57,585 nt of DNA, from contig JBBDRQ010000013.1 in NCBI GenBank assembly GCA_040905365.1, positions 1 to 57,585 on the forward strand. Reading direction: 5' to 3'. Below the pieces are notes generated by a model. It was not told where the DNA came from, did not search any database, and saw only the letters and a program-made list of their open reading frames with translations. Within the stretch, counting starts at the first letter, position 1; every line of letters begins with the position of its first letter. A program made the translations under genes and the position numbers. Source of the DNA: JAHWKV01 sp040905365. Its GTDB lineage: Bacteria; Actinomycetota; CADDZG01; JAHWKV01. Below are positions 1 to 7,929 of the stretch, one piece after another.

Positions 1-232
1 CGATGGAAGCCGCCTTCCGGCGCTCGGCCAACAGTTCGACTACCAGATCGGCCTCCACCAGCTCGTCGCGGACTAGATCCTTCAGCTGATCGCGGGTCAG
101 CAAGAGCACTCCGCGCGGCGTCTCGAGCAGAACTACCGTGCTGCCCGGATTAAGCGCAGCCCGCTCTCTTAGTTCGGCCGGAAGGACAAACCGACCCCGA
201 TCTCCCACCGTGACCCGGTACGTACCATCCAT
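1..232 (-). CDS. AbrB/MazE/SpoVT-type DNA-binding protein (partial)
   Basis: The reverse strand is open from an ATG at 232 to the window edge, giving about 77 residues. The start reads MDGTYRVTVGDRGRFVLPAE, with the VTVGDRGRFVLP pattern of the swapped-hairpin AbrB/SpoVT domain seen in MazE and VapB antitoxins and small transition regulators. A charged helical tail follows (KDLVRDELVEADLVVELLAE). The family binds DNA as a dimer, and many members are antitoxins, but any toxin partner would lie left of the window. It is divergent from the radical SAM operon. The C-terminus is missing, so regulator and antitoxin cannot be separated. Confidence 0.75.
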   Translation of the reverse strand, partial: MDGTYRVTVGDRGRFVLPAELRERAALNPGSTVVLLETPRGVLLLTRDQLKDLVRDELVEADLVVELLAERRKAASI

Positions 233-315
233 GAGTCAAAGGTACCACGATGGCCCTTGATTTGAGTCGGGCGTCAGGTGACTTTCCGACACTCTTGCCG
301 AATCAGATCACTTCT

Positions 316-341
316 GGAATTTCCGGTACTGGTAAGGGGTT
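316..341 (+). promoter_or_regulatory. SigR-type promoter of the radical SAM operon
   Basis: GGAAT at 316-320, an 18-nt spacer, and GTT at 339-341 match the SigR/SigH consensus GGAAT-N18-GTT. The start codon at 442 lies about 100 nt downstream. It is one of nine such matches in intergenic parts of the window. Confidence 0.65.
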
Positions 342-441
342 GTCTGGCTGTTGTCTGCACGCGACTGAACGGCCGCAAGCGCAGGAGGTTGCTCACGCGG
401 GCTAGTAGCATGGCCTTAGCTCACGACAGATCGGAGGCGGC

Positions 442-2007
442 TTGCACGAGTTTACGAAGGAGTCCATCCCGGTCAAGCACGATCGCGACGAGGTTTTCGT
501 CGAGTACACCAAGAGCATCTGTCCGGTCTGCAAGGCGGTCCTCGACGCCGAAGTGAACATAAGAGACAACCGCGTCTACCTGCGCAAGCGATGCCCGCAA
601 CACGGCCCCTTCGAGGCCTTGGTCTATTCCGACGCCCAGATGTGGCTGGACATCCAGCGCTTCAATAAACCCGGCACCATTCCGCTTGCCACTCAAACCG
701 AGGCTGTCGACGGGTGTCCGCTGGACTGTGGAATGTGCCCGGAGCACAAACAGCATGCGTGCCTGGGGATCATCGAGGTCAATACCGCGTGCAACCTCGA
801 CTGCCCGCTGTGCTTCGCCGACTCCGGCCACCAGCCGGACGGGTTCTCACTTACCGCCGAACAGGTCGGCGCCGGGTTGGACGCCTTCGTACGGGCGGAG
901 GGCAATCCCGAGGTGGTGATGTTTTCCGGTGGCGAGCCCACCATCCACCCACAGATCATGGACTTCATCGCCATGGCGATCGACCGGGGAATCGAGCTGG
1001 TCACCCTCAACACCAACGGGATCCGCCTAGCGCGCGACAGGGCGTTCGTGGAGCAGCTCGCCTCCTTTGATCCCAAGCCCAGAATCTATCTCCAATTCGA
1101 CGGTCTGGAAGAGAAGACCTCGGTGGCTCTGCGGGGGCGGGACCTAAGGGCGCTGAAGCAGCAGGCGCTCGACCGCTGTGCGGAAGCCGGCCTCGTGGTG
1201 GTCCTGGCCGCGGCTGTAGAGCGCGGTTTAAACGAGCACGAGGTGGGTGAGATCGTCCGGTTCGGAATCGGTCATCCTGCGGTGCGCGGGGTGGCGTTTC
1301 AGCCCGTGACCCACTCCGGGCGCCACCCCGAGTTCGACCCGGCCAACCGCGTAACCAACGCCGACGTCATCCACGGCCTTGCCCGGCAGCTGCCGGAGTG
1401 GTTCGAAGCCGGCGATTTTGTCCCCGTCCCTTGCTGCTTTCCTGCCTGCCGGTCGATAACCTATGCCATCGTGGACGGGGAACAGGTCATCCCGGTTACC
1501 AGGTTGCTCGACGTCGAAGAGCACATCGACTACCTGACCAACCGAGTTATGCCGGACCCATCGCTTCGAGCGGATCTGGAGAAGCTGTTCAGCGCTTCGG
1601 CGTTCACCGGAAGCCCGGCGACCGACGCCAGGCTGGACGCACTCGGGTGCTCGGCATGCGGACTGGAGCCCGGCCATCTCGTCGAAGCGCTGTCCGAAAA
1701 GGCGTTCATGATCGTGATTCAGGACTTCCAGGATCCGTACACGCTTAACGTACGGCAGCTGATGAAGTGCTGCGTGAGCGAGATAGTGCCGGACGGCCGG
1801 CTGATCCCGTTCTGCGCTTATAATTCGGTCGGCTACCGGGAACAGGTAAGGGAGAAGCTGTCTGGGGTCAAGATCGACCCGGTTGTCCCCAACGCGATCG
1901 AATTGGGTCCCCACCTGCAGCCCACCCGCTATGGATCACAGACCAGCCGGGTCCAGCCGGCAAACCACGACCGCGATGCCACCAACCGCGGACGCAAGCT
2001 CACGTGA
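442..2007 (+). CDS. Radical SAM protein, MJ0619/tetraether synthase (Tes)-like
   Basis: The 521-residue protein starts at TTG 442, just after GGAGG at 433-437. An N-terminal zinc-ribbon-like part (CPVC 27-30, CPQHG 51-55) precedes a second cysteine cluster (CPLDCGMC 92-99, C107). The radical SAM cluster is CNLDCPLC (C117, C121, C124), and FSGGEPT sits at 161-167. Late cysteines (CCFPAC, CSACG, KCCVSEI) and the tail DGRLIPFCAYN are typical of the MJ0619 family, which includes archaeal tetraether synthase and bacterial homologues tied to membrane-spanning lipids. The reaction here is inferred: C-C coupling or methylation on a lipid or pterin. It overlaps the next methyltransferase gene by GTGA, and a SigR-type promoter precedes it. 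Confidence 0.8.
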   Translation: MHEFTKESIPVKHDRDEVFVEYTKSICPVCKAVLDAEVNIRDNRVYLRKRCPQHGPFEALVYSDAQMWLDIQRFNKPGTIPLATQTEAVDGCPLDCGMCPEHKQHACLGIIEVNTACNLDCPLCFADSGHQPDGFSLTAEQVGAGLDAFVRAEGNPEVVMFSGGEPTIHPQIMDFIAMAIDRGIELVTLNTNGIRLARDRAFVEQLASFDPKPRIYLQFDGLEEKTSVALRGRDLRALKQQALDRCAEAGLVVVLAAAVERGLNEHEVGEIVRFGIGHPAVRGVAFQPVTHSGRHPEFDPANRVTNADVIHGLARQLPEWFEAGDFVPVPCCFPACRSITYAIVDGEQVIPVTRLLDVEEHIDYLTNRVMPDPSLRADLEKLFSASAFTGSPATDARLDALGCSACGLEPGHLVEALSEKAFMIVIQDFQDPYTLNVRQLMKCCVSEIVPDGRLIPFCAYNSVGYREQVREKLSGVKIDPVVPNAIELGPHLQPTRYGSQTSRVQPANHDRDATNRGRKLT

Positions 2008-2822
2008 ACGGGCAAGACAGGACAATGGTGCGGTCCCTGCCGCCGACCGAGCTCAAGAGTTGTTGCAGCGCCCTCTACGAACAGGATTGGGTTACCGCTC
2101 TGCTCGGAGAGCATTTTCATCCGGGCGGCGCCGGCCTCACCCGGCACCTGGCCGAAAAGCTGCATATCGGTCCCGGTACAACGGTGCTGGATGTCGCGTG
2201 CGGCGCCGGCGCCAGCGCGGTGCTGCTGGCCGAGGAGTTCGGGGCCCGGGTCATCGGAATGGATCGCTCGACCGACTTGCTGGACAAGGCGACCGAACGA
2301 GCCCGCGATGCCGGAGTCGACGGCCTGGTGCAGGTGGTGCTGGCGGATGCTGAAACTTTCCCCCTGGCCGACCAAAGCGTCGACGCCCTCATCTGCGAAT
2401 GCAGCTTCTGCACCTTCCCCGACAAAGCCGCCGCCGCGGCGGAGATGGCCAGAGCGACAAAGATCGGCGGGCGGGTGGGCATCACCGACGTCACCCTGCA
2501 AAGGAACGGCCCCGACGACGGGCTGTCGACGCTGGTCGAGTGGGTAGCCTGCTTCGGGGGCGCACTCCCGACCAGCGGTTATCGGAGAATCCTTAACGAC
2601 GCGGGCTTCGATGTGTGCGAACCCGAAGACCACAGCGACACGTTGATGCAACTGCTGGACGAAGTGGCGCCGCGCTTAAAGGCCCTGGCCGCCTTACGCC
2701 TGGGGCCGTTTACTCGGCTCGACTCTGCGACGGTGGCTGACTGGATTGATCGGGCTCGGGACGCCCTCACAGCCCGCCGGGCGGGATACTGCCTGCTCAC
2801 GGGAAGAAGAGCTCCAGACTAA
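2004..2822 (+). CDS. Class I SAM-dependent methyltransferase
   Basis: This 272-residue protein starts at a GTG that overlaps the radical SAM stop (GTGA at 2004-2007), so the two are probably translationally coupled. The Rossmann SAM-binding motif VLDVACGAGAS is at about 61-71, an acidic position follows strand 2 (IGMDRS), and post-motif II reads ADAETFPLADQSVDALIC. The early pair SCCSALYEQDW and the HFHPGG segment resemble ArsM-like actinobacterial methyltransferases of unknown substrate. Its partner suggests it modifies the product or precursor of the radical SAM enzyme, which is an inference. It ends tail-to-tail with the acyltransferase gene, overlapping by four bases. Confidence 0.8.
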   Translation: MNGQDRTMVRSLPPTELKSCCSALYEQDWVTALLGEHFHPGGAGLTRHLAEKLHIGPGTTVLDVACGAGASAVLLAEEFGARVIGMDRSTDLLDKATERARDAGVDGLVQVVLADAETFPLADQSVDALICECSFCTFPDKAAAAAEMARATKIGGRVGITDVTLQRNGPDDGLSTLVEWVACFGGALPTSGYRRILNDAGFDVCEPEDHSDTLMQLLDEVAPRLKALAALRLGPFTRLDSATVADWIDRARDALTARRAGYCLLTGRRAPD

Positions 2823-4681
2823 TCCGGCCCATCGCCGAGCGGCTGCGGGTTTTCATCGATGAGGTGGCTGAGCAGGTTCAGGTAGTGGTCGGAGAAGCGG
2901 CACACAGCCTCACCGTTCATGAGCGGATGACGGTACCGAAAGGCCAGGTTTAGTCTGGTTCCGTCGAACACCGCGCCCACCGATACTCCCAACGGCATGC
3001 GCGCCGGGGGAGAAAACCAAACGCCTTCGACCTCCCCCGCCTCTGCCCCAAAGTTCAGATCCGCCTCCACGCGTCCCACAAACGCCAAAGCGGCGGTGTC
3101 CACCAAGCGGTTGCCGGTCACGTTCACCAGCGCGGGCAAAGCCCGCCGGAGCGGACCCGGCAGGCGGGCGTCCTGCCCGACGAGCTCTACCAGAGCGACC
3201 AGCGACTGGTCCTTGCTCATGGCTGCCGTCTGAGCGCCCACCACGTTCAAGACTCGGTGCAGACTGCGATCGGAAGGTTTGGTGAGCGTCCGGGCCAGGA
3301 CGGACAGATTGGCAAACACCTCGCCGACCCAGGAATCCGGACGGAGGTTGACCGGCATCAAGATGCTGACCCGACCACAGCGCACGCCGCGCTCGATGTT
3401 CCACACCGCGACCGCCAGATGAAGGGCGGCGACCAGGTAGTCGTTGACCTCGCGGTCGTTCATCTCGGCCAGTAGCTCGGGTGCGCCGCGCACCTCCTCC
3501 AGGTGGATCCCGTAGCCTGGGACGTCGCGACCGCGGTCGGGGGCGATGCGAGCCGGCACCGCCAAAAGGTCCCCCAACTTTCGCAGCAACACCCGGAAGC
3601 GGGCCGTACGCGCCCGAAAGGTTCCCGCGTACGCGGCCGCCACGGCCGTACGAGCCCAAACCGGTCCCAGCTCGTGCTCGGGGTCCGGCTTGCCCGCGTA
3701 TGCCCGACTCACAGACCGAAGCAAACGCAAAGCGCCAAACGAGTCGCCGGCAACGTGGTTAACGTTCATCACCAACACATCTCCGGCCGCCCGCCTCGCC
3801 AAGAGCAGCCTGAAAGGAGGCGCCATCGTCAACGGCACCCCGACGCTTAAGAACTGATTTCGAGCTCGAGACAGCGTCGCCTCGTCGGAGCAATCGACTA
3901 CGGTCAGGACCTCGTCTTGGACTCCGGGCAAGACAGCCCAGCGAGCAGCGCCGGCGGAACTCCGGTCCTTGCGAGCCCTAGCCAATGGGTGCCTTGAAAC
4001 CGCCGCTTGCACGGACTCGCGCAGCCGGACTGGATCGAGGCGGCCTGTGAGGTGAATCTCCCAGTGGATGGTCCACGGCTCCTCCGGATGGTCCAGACCG
4101 TCGACAGCTTCGTCGAGGGTACCGAAAGGAATGGTCTCCTCGGGTCCGCCCTCGGGGTCGGGTGGCTCGCCTACGCAGGCGAGGTCCGGACCCCGGCGAC
4201 CTCGCAAGGAGAGCAGCAGCGGGGCGCAGTCGACTCGATGACCGAATAGGAACCTCACCAGGTCACCTATGACCCGAGCCGCGTTGTGTACCGCGATCCG
4301 GCCCGGCGAGTACCGGCACAACCCGTCCTTGCGAGCACGTGCAACCGGCGAGTAGCGGTCGAGATGAGCCGTGACGTGACCGTCGCTGCCGATTGCTATA
4401 TGCAGACTGCGCGCCTTGGTGTCCTCGCGCCAGCATGCCTTGCCCCGGTGCAGTATCCGTCCGGCCGGGGTGTCTTCACAAAATTGGCCCGCATCCTTTA
4501 ACACAGCGATAAAGGAGTCCCGATCCTCCACAAAGAAGTCGGCGCTGCGACCCCTCGGCCCAATCTTTCCGACATGAGTCACGTACTTGGCCAGGCCCAG
4601 CTCCTGCAGGCGCCGGTACAAAGGAGTAAAGGTCCCGCCCAGGTCCGGATACGACCTGGAAGCGCCGTCACCCGGACTCAT
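2819..4681 (-). CDS. Condensation-domain acyltransferase (Pap/WS-DGAT-like) with N-terminal extension
   Basis: The 620-residue protein is read from ATG 4681, chosen because AAGGGGG lies just upstream; an in-frame ATG at 4711 would overlap tauE. Residues from about 200 on form a condensation-type acyltransferase with the catalytic HxxxD motif NHVAGDS (H about 309, D about 313) and a late segment RPDSWVGEVFANLSVLA like the DFGWG region of PapA and wax-ester enzymes. The first 190 residues are a separate arginine-rich domain I do not recognise. The family acylates alcohols or amines with acyl-CoA or carrier-bound acyl groups. Lipid or glycolipid esterification is likely but the substrate is unknown. 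It follows tauE by 10 nt. Confidence 0.65.
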   Translation of the reverse strand: MSPGDGASRSYPDLGGTFTPLYRRLQELGLAKYVTHVGKIGPRGRSADFFVEDRDSFIAVLKDAGQFCEDTPAGRILHRGKACWREDTKARSLHIAIGSDGHVTAHLDRYSPVARARKDGLCRYSPGRIAVHNAARVIGDLVRFLFGHRVDCAPLLLSLRGRRGPDLACVGEPPDPEGGPEETIPFGTLDEAVDGLDHPEEPWTIHWEIHLTGRLDPVRLRESVQAAVSRHPLARARKDRSSAGAARWAVLPGVQDEVLTVVDCSDEATLSRARNQFLSVGVPLTMAPPFRLLLARRAAGDVLVMNVNHVAGDSFGALRLLRSVSRAYAGKPDPEHELGPVWARTAVAAAYAGTFRARTARFRVLLRKLGDLLAVPARIAPDRGRDVPGYGIHLEEVRGAPELLAEMNDREVNDYLVAALHLAVAVWNIERGVRCGRVSILMPVNLRPDSWVGEVFANLSVLARTLTKPSDRSLHRVLNVVGAQTAAMSKDQSLVALVELVGQDARLPGPLRRALPALVNVTGNRLVDTAALAFVGRVEADLNFGAEAGEVEGVWFSPPARMPLGVSVGAVFDGTRLNLAFRYRHPLMNGEAVCRFSDHYLNLLSHLIDENPQPLGDGPD

Positions 4682-4691
4682 CGATCCCCCT

Positions 4692-5567
4692 TCAAGCGAA
4701 CTGATGCACAAAAACCGTAAACGCCAGAAGGAACGTAGCGCCTATCACCGCAAACAGGCCGGCAAAAAACAGCCGGGCGGCCCGCTCTGGAATCCGCCCC
4801 TGCAGGCGCGTGCCGATCTGCGCACCCACCAACGCGCCCGGCACCGCCCAGGCAATTAGATTCCACGGAACCGCGCCGATACCGCCTTCGCTGACCAGCT
4901 GGACGGCATGCGTTACCGCCGCTCCGGCCACGGTACTGGCTACTATCACGGTAGAGGTGGCTGCGGCTACGGGTACGGGTAGACCGGATCTTTGGACCAG
5001 AGGTGGAAGGGTAGCCTCGCCGACTCCCGTGGAGATCAAGCCGGCAACGAACGCTCCCCCGCCGGATAGAACCCGCTGCAGGCCAAGTCCGCTGGCCCGG
5101 TACCTAAAAACCCGCCCGTCGGCACTTTCGATCGTCCGCTCCTGGCCCTTTGCGTCACCGGGTACCGGTGCACCCGGGTCGCGAGACCTTTCGCGAAATA
5201 ACACCCAAGCCAGACCGAACATCGCAACCCCGTACCCCAGGCGCAGGCCTTGCGAGGGTGCGTGTCTGGAAACGACGGCGCCCAGGGCGCCCAGGGGCAG
5301 TGCGATGGGCACGATGAGCCGCGCCGTGACCGTATCGACCAACCGCATCTTTAGATACCTGTAGACTCCCGTGCCGAAACCCGAGGTCTCCAGCAGCAGG
5401 GACGTCCCGATAGCTGCAACCGTCGTCAGGGTGGGGACGCCGATCAAAGGAAATCCGATTAGAAACACCGGCGTCAGCAAAGCCGCGCCGCTGATCCCGC
5501 TAAACATCGCCACGCCGGCCACCACCACACACACCGGCAGCATGAACCAGTAAACCGTCCAATCCAT
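4692..5567 (-). CDS. TauE/SafE-family sulfite or organosulfonate exporter
   Basis: This 291-residue integral membrane protein is read from ATG 5567 (MDWTVYWFM), which has GGGGAGG four bases upstream. About eight hydrophobic segments are visible in two halves, each with a glycine-rich repeat (FSGISGAALLTPVFLI and ISTGVGEATLPPLVQR) typical of the TauE/SafE/YfcA family. The halves are separated by a polar loop (RERSRDPGAPVPGDAKG). Members move sulfite, sulfoacetate or similar anions across the inner membrane. It lies in one reverse-strand run with trxA, sigR and rsrA, so it may belong to the thiol-stress operon and remove sulfite, an inference. Confidence 0.8.
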   Translation of the reverse strand: MDWTVYWFMLPVCVVVAGVAMFSGISGAALLTPVFLIGFPLIGVPTLTTVAAIGTSLLLETSGFGTGVYRYLKMRLVDTVTARLIVPIALPLGALGAVVSRHAPSQGLRLGYGVAMFGLAWVLFRERSRDPGAPVPGDAKGQERTIESADGRVFRYRASGLGLQRVLSGGGAFVAGLISTGVGEATLPPLVQRSGLPVPVAAATSTVIVASTVAGAAVTHAVQLVSEGGIGAVPWNLIAWAVPGALVGAQIGTRLQGRIPERAARLFFAGLFAVIGATFLLAFTVFVHQFA

Positions 5568-5631
5568 GGATCCTCCCCGACCCAGCCAGCCTTCCAAAAG
5601 CTCAGTCCGCAAGCGCACCGAGTGCGTCGAG

Positions 5632-5913
5632 TTACACCTCTTTATTCTCGAGGCCCTCGGCGAATCTCCGAAGGCGCTCGAGGGTGCCGGGATCCACCTC
5701 CGGTGCCATACGACGCAGGCTGACCTTCAAACTGGATACGGTCCGCGCCTCCAGTCCGCAGTCCTCGCACACCTCCAGATGCTCGGCAATCCGCTCTGCC
5801 TTGGCGTGATCGCGCAGCTCTTCGTCAAGATATGCATCGAGGTTGCGTATAGCCTCCATGCACCTGGCCATGTCGGCCGGCGACCCCTTCGCCAATCTCT
5901 TTAGGGGCCTCAT
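5632..5913 (-). CDS. rsrA: RsrA-type zinc anti-sigma factor
   Basis: The 93-residue protein has the ZAS signature HxxxCxxC (H45, C49, C52 in HLEVCEDC) and an upstream C18. This C-H-C-C layout closely mirrors Streptomyces RsrA (C11, H37, C41, C44), where a disulfide expels zinc and releases SigR. Its ATG overlaps the sigma-factor stop by ATGA at 5910-5913, the usual arrangement for an ECF sigma and its cognate anti-sigma. It should bind sigma in the reduced cytosol and let go under disulfide or electrophile stress. The GGAAT-N18-GTT motifs nearby support this specificity. Confidence 0.85.
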   Translation of the reverse strand: MRPLKRLAKGSPADMARCMEAIRNLDAYLDEELRDHAKAERIAEHLEVCEDCGLEARTVSSLKVSLRRMAPEVDPGTLERLRRFAEGLENKEV

Positions 5914-6503
5914 CGCCTTCCTCCCCGGAAATATCCCTCACTGGTTAGCTGCCCTTTCATCCTTGCCCTTCCCCTGTGCAGCCGGCTCATAACCGTGCCC
6001 ACCGGGATCGACAGAACCGCGGCCGCTTCCTGGTAGCTCAGCCCATCGATATCGACCAGTTCGACGACCTGGCCAAACCGCTCCGGCAAAGCCTTGAAGG
6101 CGTTGGCAACCGTTCCATCGAAACGACTGTCGACGACTATTTGTTCCGGATCGTCCGAGCCGTCTGCAGTGGAGGCCAGCTTGCGCATCTCTGCTTCCGG
6201 ATCGACCATCAGGGAGGGCCGCTGCCGGCGATTGCGGTTGATGTTGGCGTTGCGCATGATCGTCAACAGCCACGCTCTTGGATACTCCCCGTTGAACCCG
6301 TCGATGCTGCGATAAGCCCTGAGCAACGTGTCCTGCACCAAGTCCTCGGCGTCGGCATGACTGCGGGTCAGCGACAGAGCCACGCGATACAGAACGGAAA
6401 GCTCAGGAGTTACGTATCGATCGATCGCCTCAGCTCTCGAATCCTGCCGCTTTATGCTCATCAGTTGCTCATTCATCCATCGCTCATGCAGCTCGTAGGG
6501 CAA
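5910..6503 (-). CDS. sigR: ECF sigma factor of the SigR/SigH group
   Basis: The protein is up to 197 residues from TTG 6503, which has GAGGG five bases upstream; ATG starts at 6476 and 6461 are also possible. Region 2 is clear (YRVALSLTRSHADAEDLVQDTLLRAY, then RAWLLTIMRNANINRNRR), and region 4 carries the helix-turn-helix LSYQEAAAVLSIPVGTVMSRLHRGR. There is no C-terminal extension. The thioredoxin gene is 50 nt upstream and rsrA overlaps downstream. A SigR-type promoter before trxA implies positive autoregulation. The paired anti-sigma and the nine consensus promoters in the window make thiol-oxidative stress its likely role. Confidence 0.88.
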   Translation of the reverse strand: MPYELHERWMNEQLMSIKRQDSRAEAIDRYVTPELSVLYRVALSLTRSHADAEDLVQDTLLRAYRSIDGFNGEYPRAWLLTIMRNANINRNRRQRPSLMVDPEAEMRKLASTADGSDDPEQIVVDSRFDGTVANAFKALPERFGQVVELVDIDGLSYQEAAAVLSIPVGTVMSRLHRGRARMKGQLTSEGYFRGGRR

Positions 6504-6553
6504 TGGAACCCTCTTTTCCGGGAAAGGCTAACGGTTGCTGGTTGTCGGGGAGA

Positions 6554-6901
6554 TCATCGCGATCCTTCCTTCAATTCGGGAAAGGTCTCAGCCAACGCCG
6601 AAGAGATTTCGGACCGGGGATAAGCTCCGACGAGTCGGGCCTTCTCGGCGCCCCGACCAAACAGCACCATAGTAGGAATTGACCGGACCTCAAACTGCTC
6701 GGCAATCTCGGGGTCGAGGTCCACGTTTAGTTTGGCCACCTTGATCCGTCCGGCCATCTCGGCCGCCACGGCTTCGATCTCCGGGCCGATGCGCCGGCAT
6801 GGCCCACACCACTCAGCCCAGAAGTCGACCAGAACCGGTGAGTCGGACTCAAGCACGACCTCACGAAAGTCGTTTGATCCAACATTGACTACATCAGGCA
6901 T
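6554..6901 (-). CDS. trxA: Thioredoxin
   Basis: The 115-residue protein has the standard thioredoxin fold order and the active site WCGPC (C32, C35 from ATG 6901), followed by the cis-proline motif RSIPTMVLF. It reduces protein disulfides in the cytosol with electrons from a thioredoxin reductase not in this window. A longer in-frame ORF back to 7009 is rejected because it would run through the SigR-type promoter at 6965-6990. The ribosome site is unusual: an AGGAGG lies 26 nt from the ATG with a strong hairpin between them (described separately). It is the first gene of the trxA-sigR-rsrA run. Confidence 0.93.
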   Translation of the reverse strand: MPDVVNVGSNDFREVVLESDSPVLVDFWAEWCGPCRRIGPEIEAVAAEMAGRIKVAKLNVDLDPEIAEQFEVRSIPTMVLFGRGAEKARLVGAYPRSEISSALAETFPELKEGSR

Positions 6902-6938
6902 ATTGACGGCGGGTCCCCCGGGGACCCTCCTCCTTTCG
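6902..6938 (-). promoter_or_regulatory. Shine-Dalgarno and intervening hairpin of trxA
   Basis: In the mRNA sense, AGGAGGA (6928-6934) is followed by GGGTCCCC-G-GGGGACCC (6911-6927), a perfect inverted repeat, then nine bases before ATG 6901. Linear spacing of 26 nt is too long for initiation, but folding the 17-nt hairpin leaves about nine nt, a normal spacing. This may be a structured ribosome site or a switch. Confidence 0.55.
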
Positions 6939-6964
6939 TCGATCAGAGAAACACCTAGTCGAGG

Positions 6965-6990
6965 AACCCCTCTGGTGCCGCGGATATTCC
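6965..6990 (-). promoter_or_regulatory. SigR-type promoter of trxA-sigR-rsrA
   Basis: On the reverse strand GGAAT (6986-6990), an 18-nt spacer and GTT (6965-6967) match the SigR consensus. The predicted transcript start is near 6957, leaving about 55 nt of leader before trxA. It would place sigR under its own control. Confidence 0.7.
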
Positions 6991-7026
6991 GTACGCCCAA
7001 TCCCTTCATGACGCTGAAATCTCTGC

Positions 7027-7542
7027 TTACTTACCTAGGAAAAGCCGAAAAGCACCTGCGGTGCCCACGCCGTACGCGACATGCGCGCTCAAATCCTTGG
7101 CGAGAGTCTTGGCGTCGTACCGCCACATCGGCTCGTACAGCTTAGCCAGGGGAAGGATCGCGTACGCCCCACTCCACACGATCGGCCCCAGAATCAACCC
7201 ATAGGTAGCCGGCGCCTTACGAAGCGAGCCTGCGGCGATCCCATACAAGGCGCCCCACAGCATCCCGTACGACCAGTGGACGGCGTTATTCATCATTGGG
7301 GCTCTGTCGACCGGAACCTCCTTTTGAAGGAACCCTTCGGTTACTCGCTTGGCCACCTGGGCCGGCGCGGGCGCCTCCTCCCAGCTATCGATCCCGCCCG
7401 AAAACTCCCAGTCGACGAAGCCGTCCTTGCCGCCTCCCCGTCTGTAGCGTGAGTACCAAACCAGGTCCATGACCGCGGTTCCGGCGGCGCCGGCCACCAG
7501 GCCGCGCCCAACCGCTCCCAGCGGAGTGGTCTTCTGTCCCAT
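7027..7542 (-). CDS. DUF1440-like membrane protein
   Basis: The 171-residue protein is read from ATG 7542 with AAGGAGGAG about six bases upstream. An N-terminal glycine/alanine-rich helix (GRGLVAGAAGTAVMDLVWY), a polar middle and two or three more hydrophobic helices (SYGMLWGALYGIAAG, GLILGPIVWSGAYAIL, HVAYGVGTAGAFRLF) fit the DUF1440/YagU type of inner-membrane protein, whose function is unknown. It shares the H-x-x-Y-G pattern with the gap-broken gene ending at 11251 and the gene at 45926-46366. A reverse-strand SigR-type promoter sits 70 nt upstream, back to back with that of the DUF1059 gene. Confidence 0.7.
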   Translation of the reverse strand: MGQKTTPLGAVGRGLVAGAAGTAVMDLVWYSRYRRGGGKDGFVDWEFSGGIDSWEEAPAPAQVAKRVTEGFLQKEVPVDRAPMMNNAVHWSYGMLWGALYGIAAGSLRKAPATYGLILGPIVWSGAYAILPLAKLYEPMWRYDAKTLAKDLSAHVAYGVGTAGAFRLFLGK

Positions 7543-7613
7543 GCCGTCTCCTCCTTCTGCTCCCATTTGCGTCTTGTGAATAGGAACGCTCAACGCGCAG
7601 TCCATGTCAAGGG

Positions 7614-7639
7614 AACCCGAGAGGCGGACAGCAGATTCC
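7614..7639 (-). promoter_or_regulatory. SigR-type promoter of the DUF1440 gene
   Basis: GGAAT (7635-7639) and GTT (7614-7616), read on the reverse strand, are separated by exactly 18 nt. The predicted start is near 7606, about 65 nt before ATG 7542. It lies 12 bp from an oppositely oriented promoter of the same type. Confidence 0.65.
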
Positions 7640-7651
7640 GCGCAGCTTGTC

Positions 7652-7678
7652 GGGAATTGAGCAACGGGCTACCGGGTT
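7652..7678 (+). promoter_or_regulatory. SigR-type promoter of the DUF1059 gene
   Basis: GGGAAT (7652-7657), an 18-nt spacer and GTT (7676-7678) give the full extended SigR consensus. The predicted start is near 7685, about 50 nt before ATG 7735. With the reverse-strand site at 7614-7639 it forms a divergent promoter pair. Confidence 0.7.
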
Positions 7679-7734
7679 TCCTGCACGAGTGATAAGCGTT
7701 GCGTGTAGGACGGAACCAGAGAAGGAGGGGACAG

Positions 7735-7902
7735 ATGGAAGTACGGTGCGCAGATGTGGGTGCGGACACTTGCAAGGCCAGCTTTGAGGCCGAAACACGG
7801 GAGGAGCTCGTGCGCCAGCTTGCGAAGCACCTTCGTGAGGTTCACGACGTGCCCAACCCTACTCAAACTTTCATGACGTATTACCTGAAGCACGCCAGCT
7901 AG
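7735..7902 (+). CDS. DUF1059 small protein
   Basis: The 55-residue protein is read from ATG 7735, preceded by AGGAGGGG. The pattern MEVRCADVGADTCKASFEAE followed by a helix (REELVRQLAKHLREVHDV) is the DUF1059 family, small soluble proteins with two conserved cysteines (here C5 and C13) and no assigned function. Placement under a SigR-type promoter suggests a thiol or metal role, an inference. The glucoamylase gene begins 27 nt downstream and is probably in the same transcript. Confidence 0.8.
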   Translation: MEVRCADVGADTCKASFEAETREELVRQLAKHLREVHDVPNPTQTFMTYYLKHAS

Positions 7903-7929
7903 AGAACGGCCTCAAGTCAGCATCGTGCC

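Noticed and set aside
6902..7009. N-terminally extended thioredoxin
   Set aside because: The extension would be encoded by the promoter and leader, and no homologous thioredoxin carries it.
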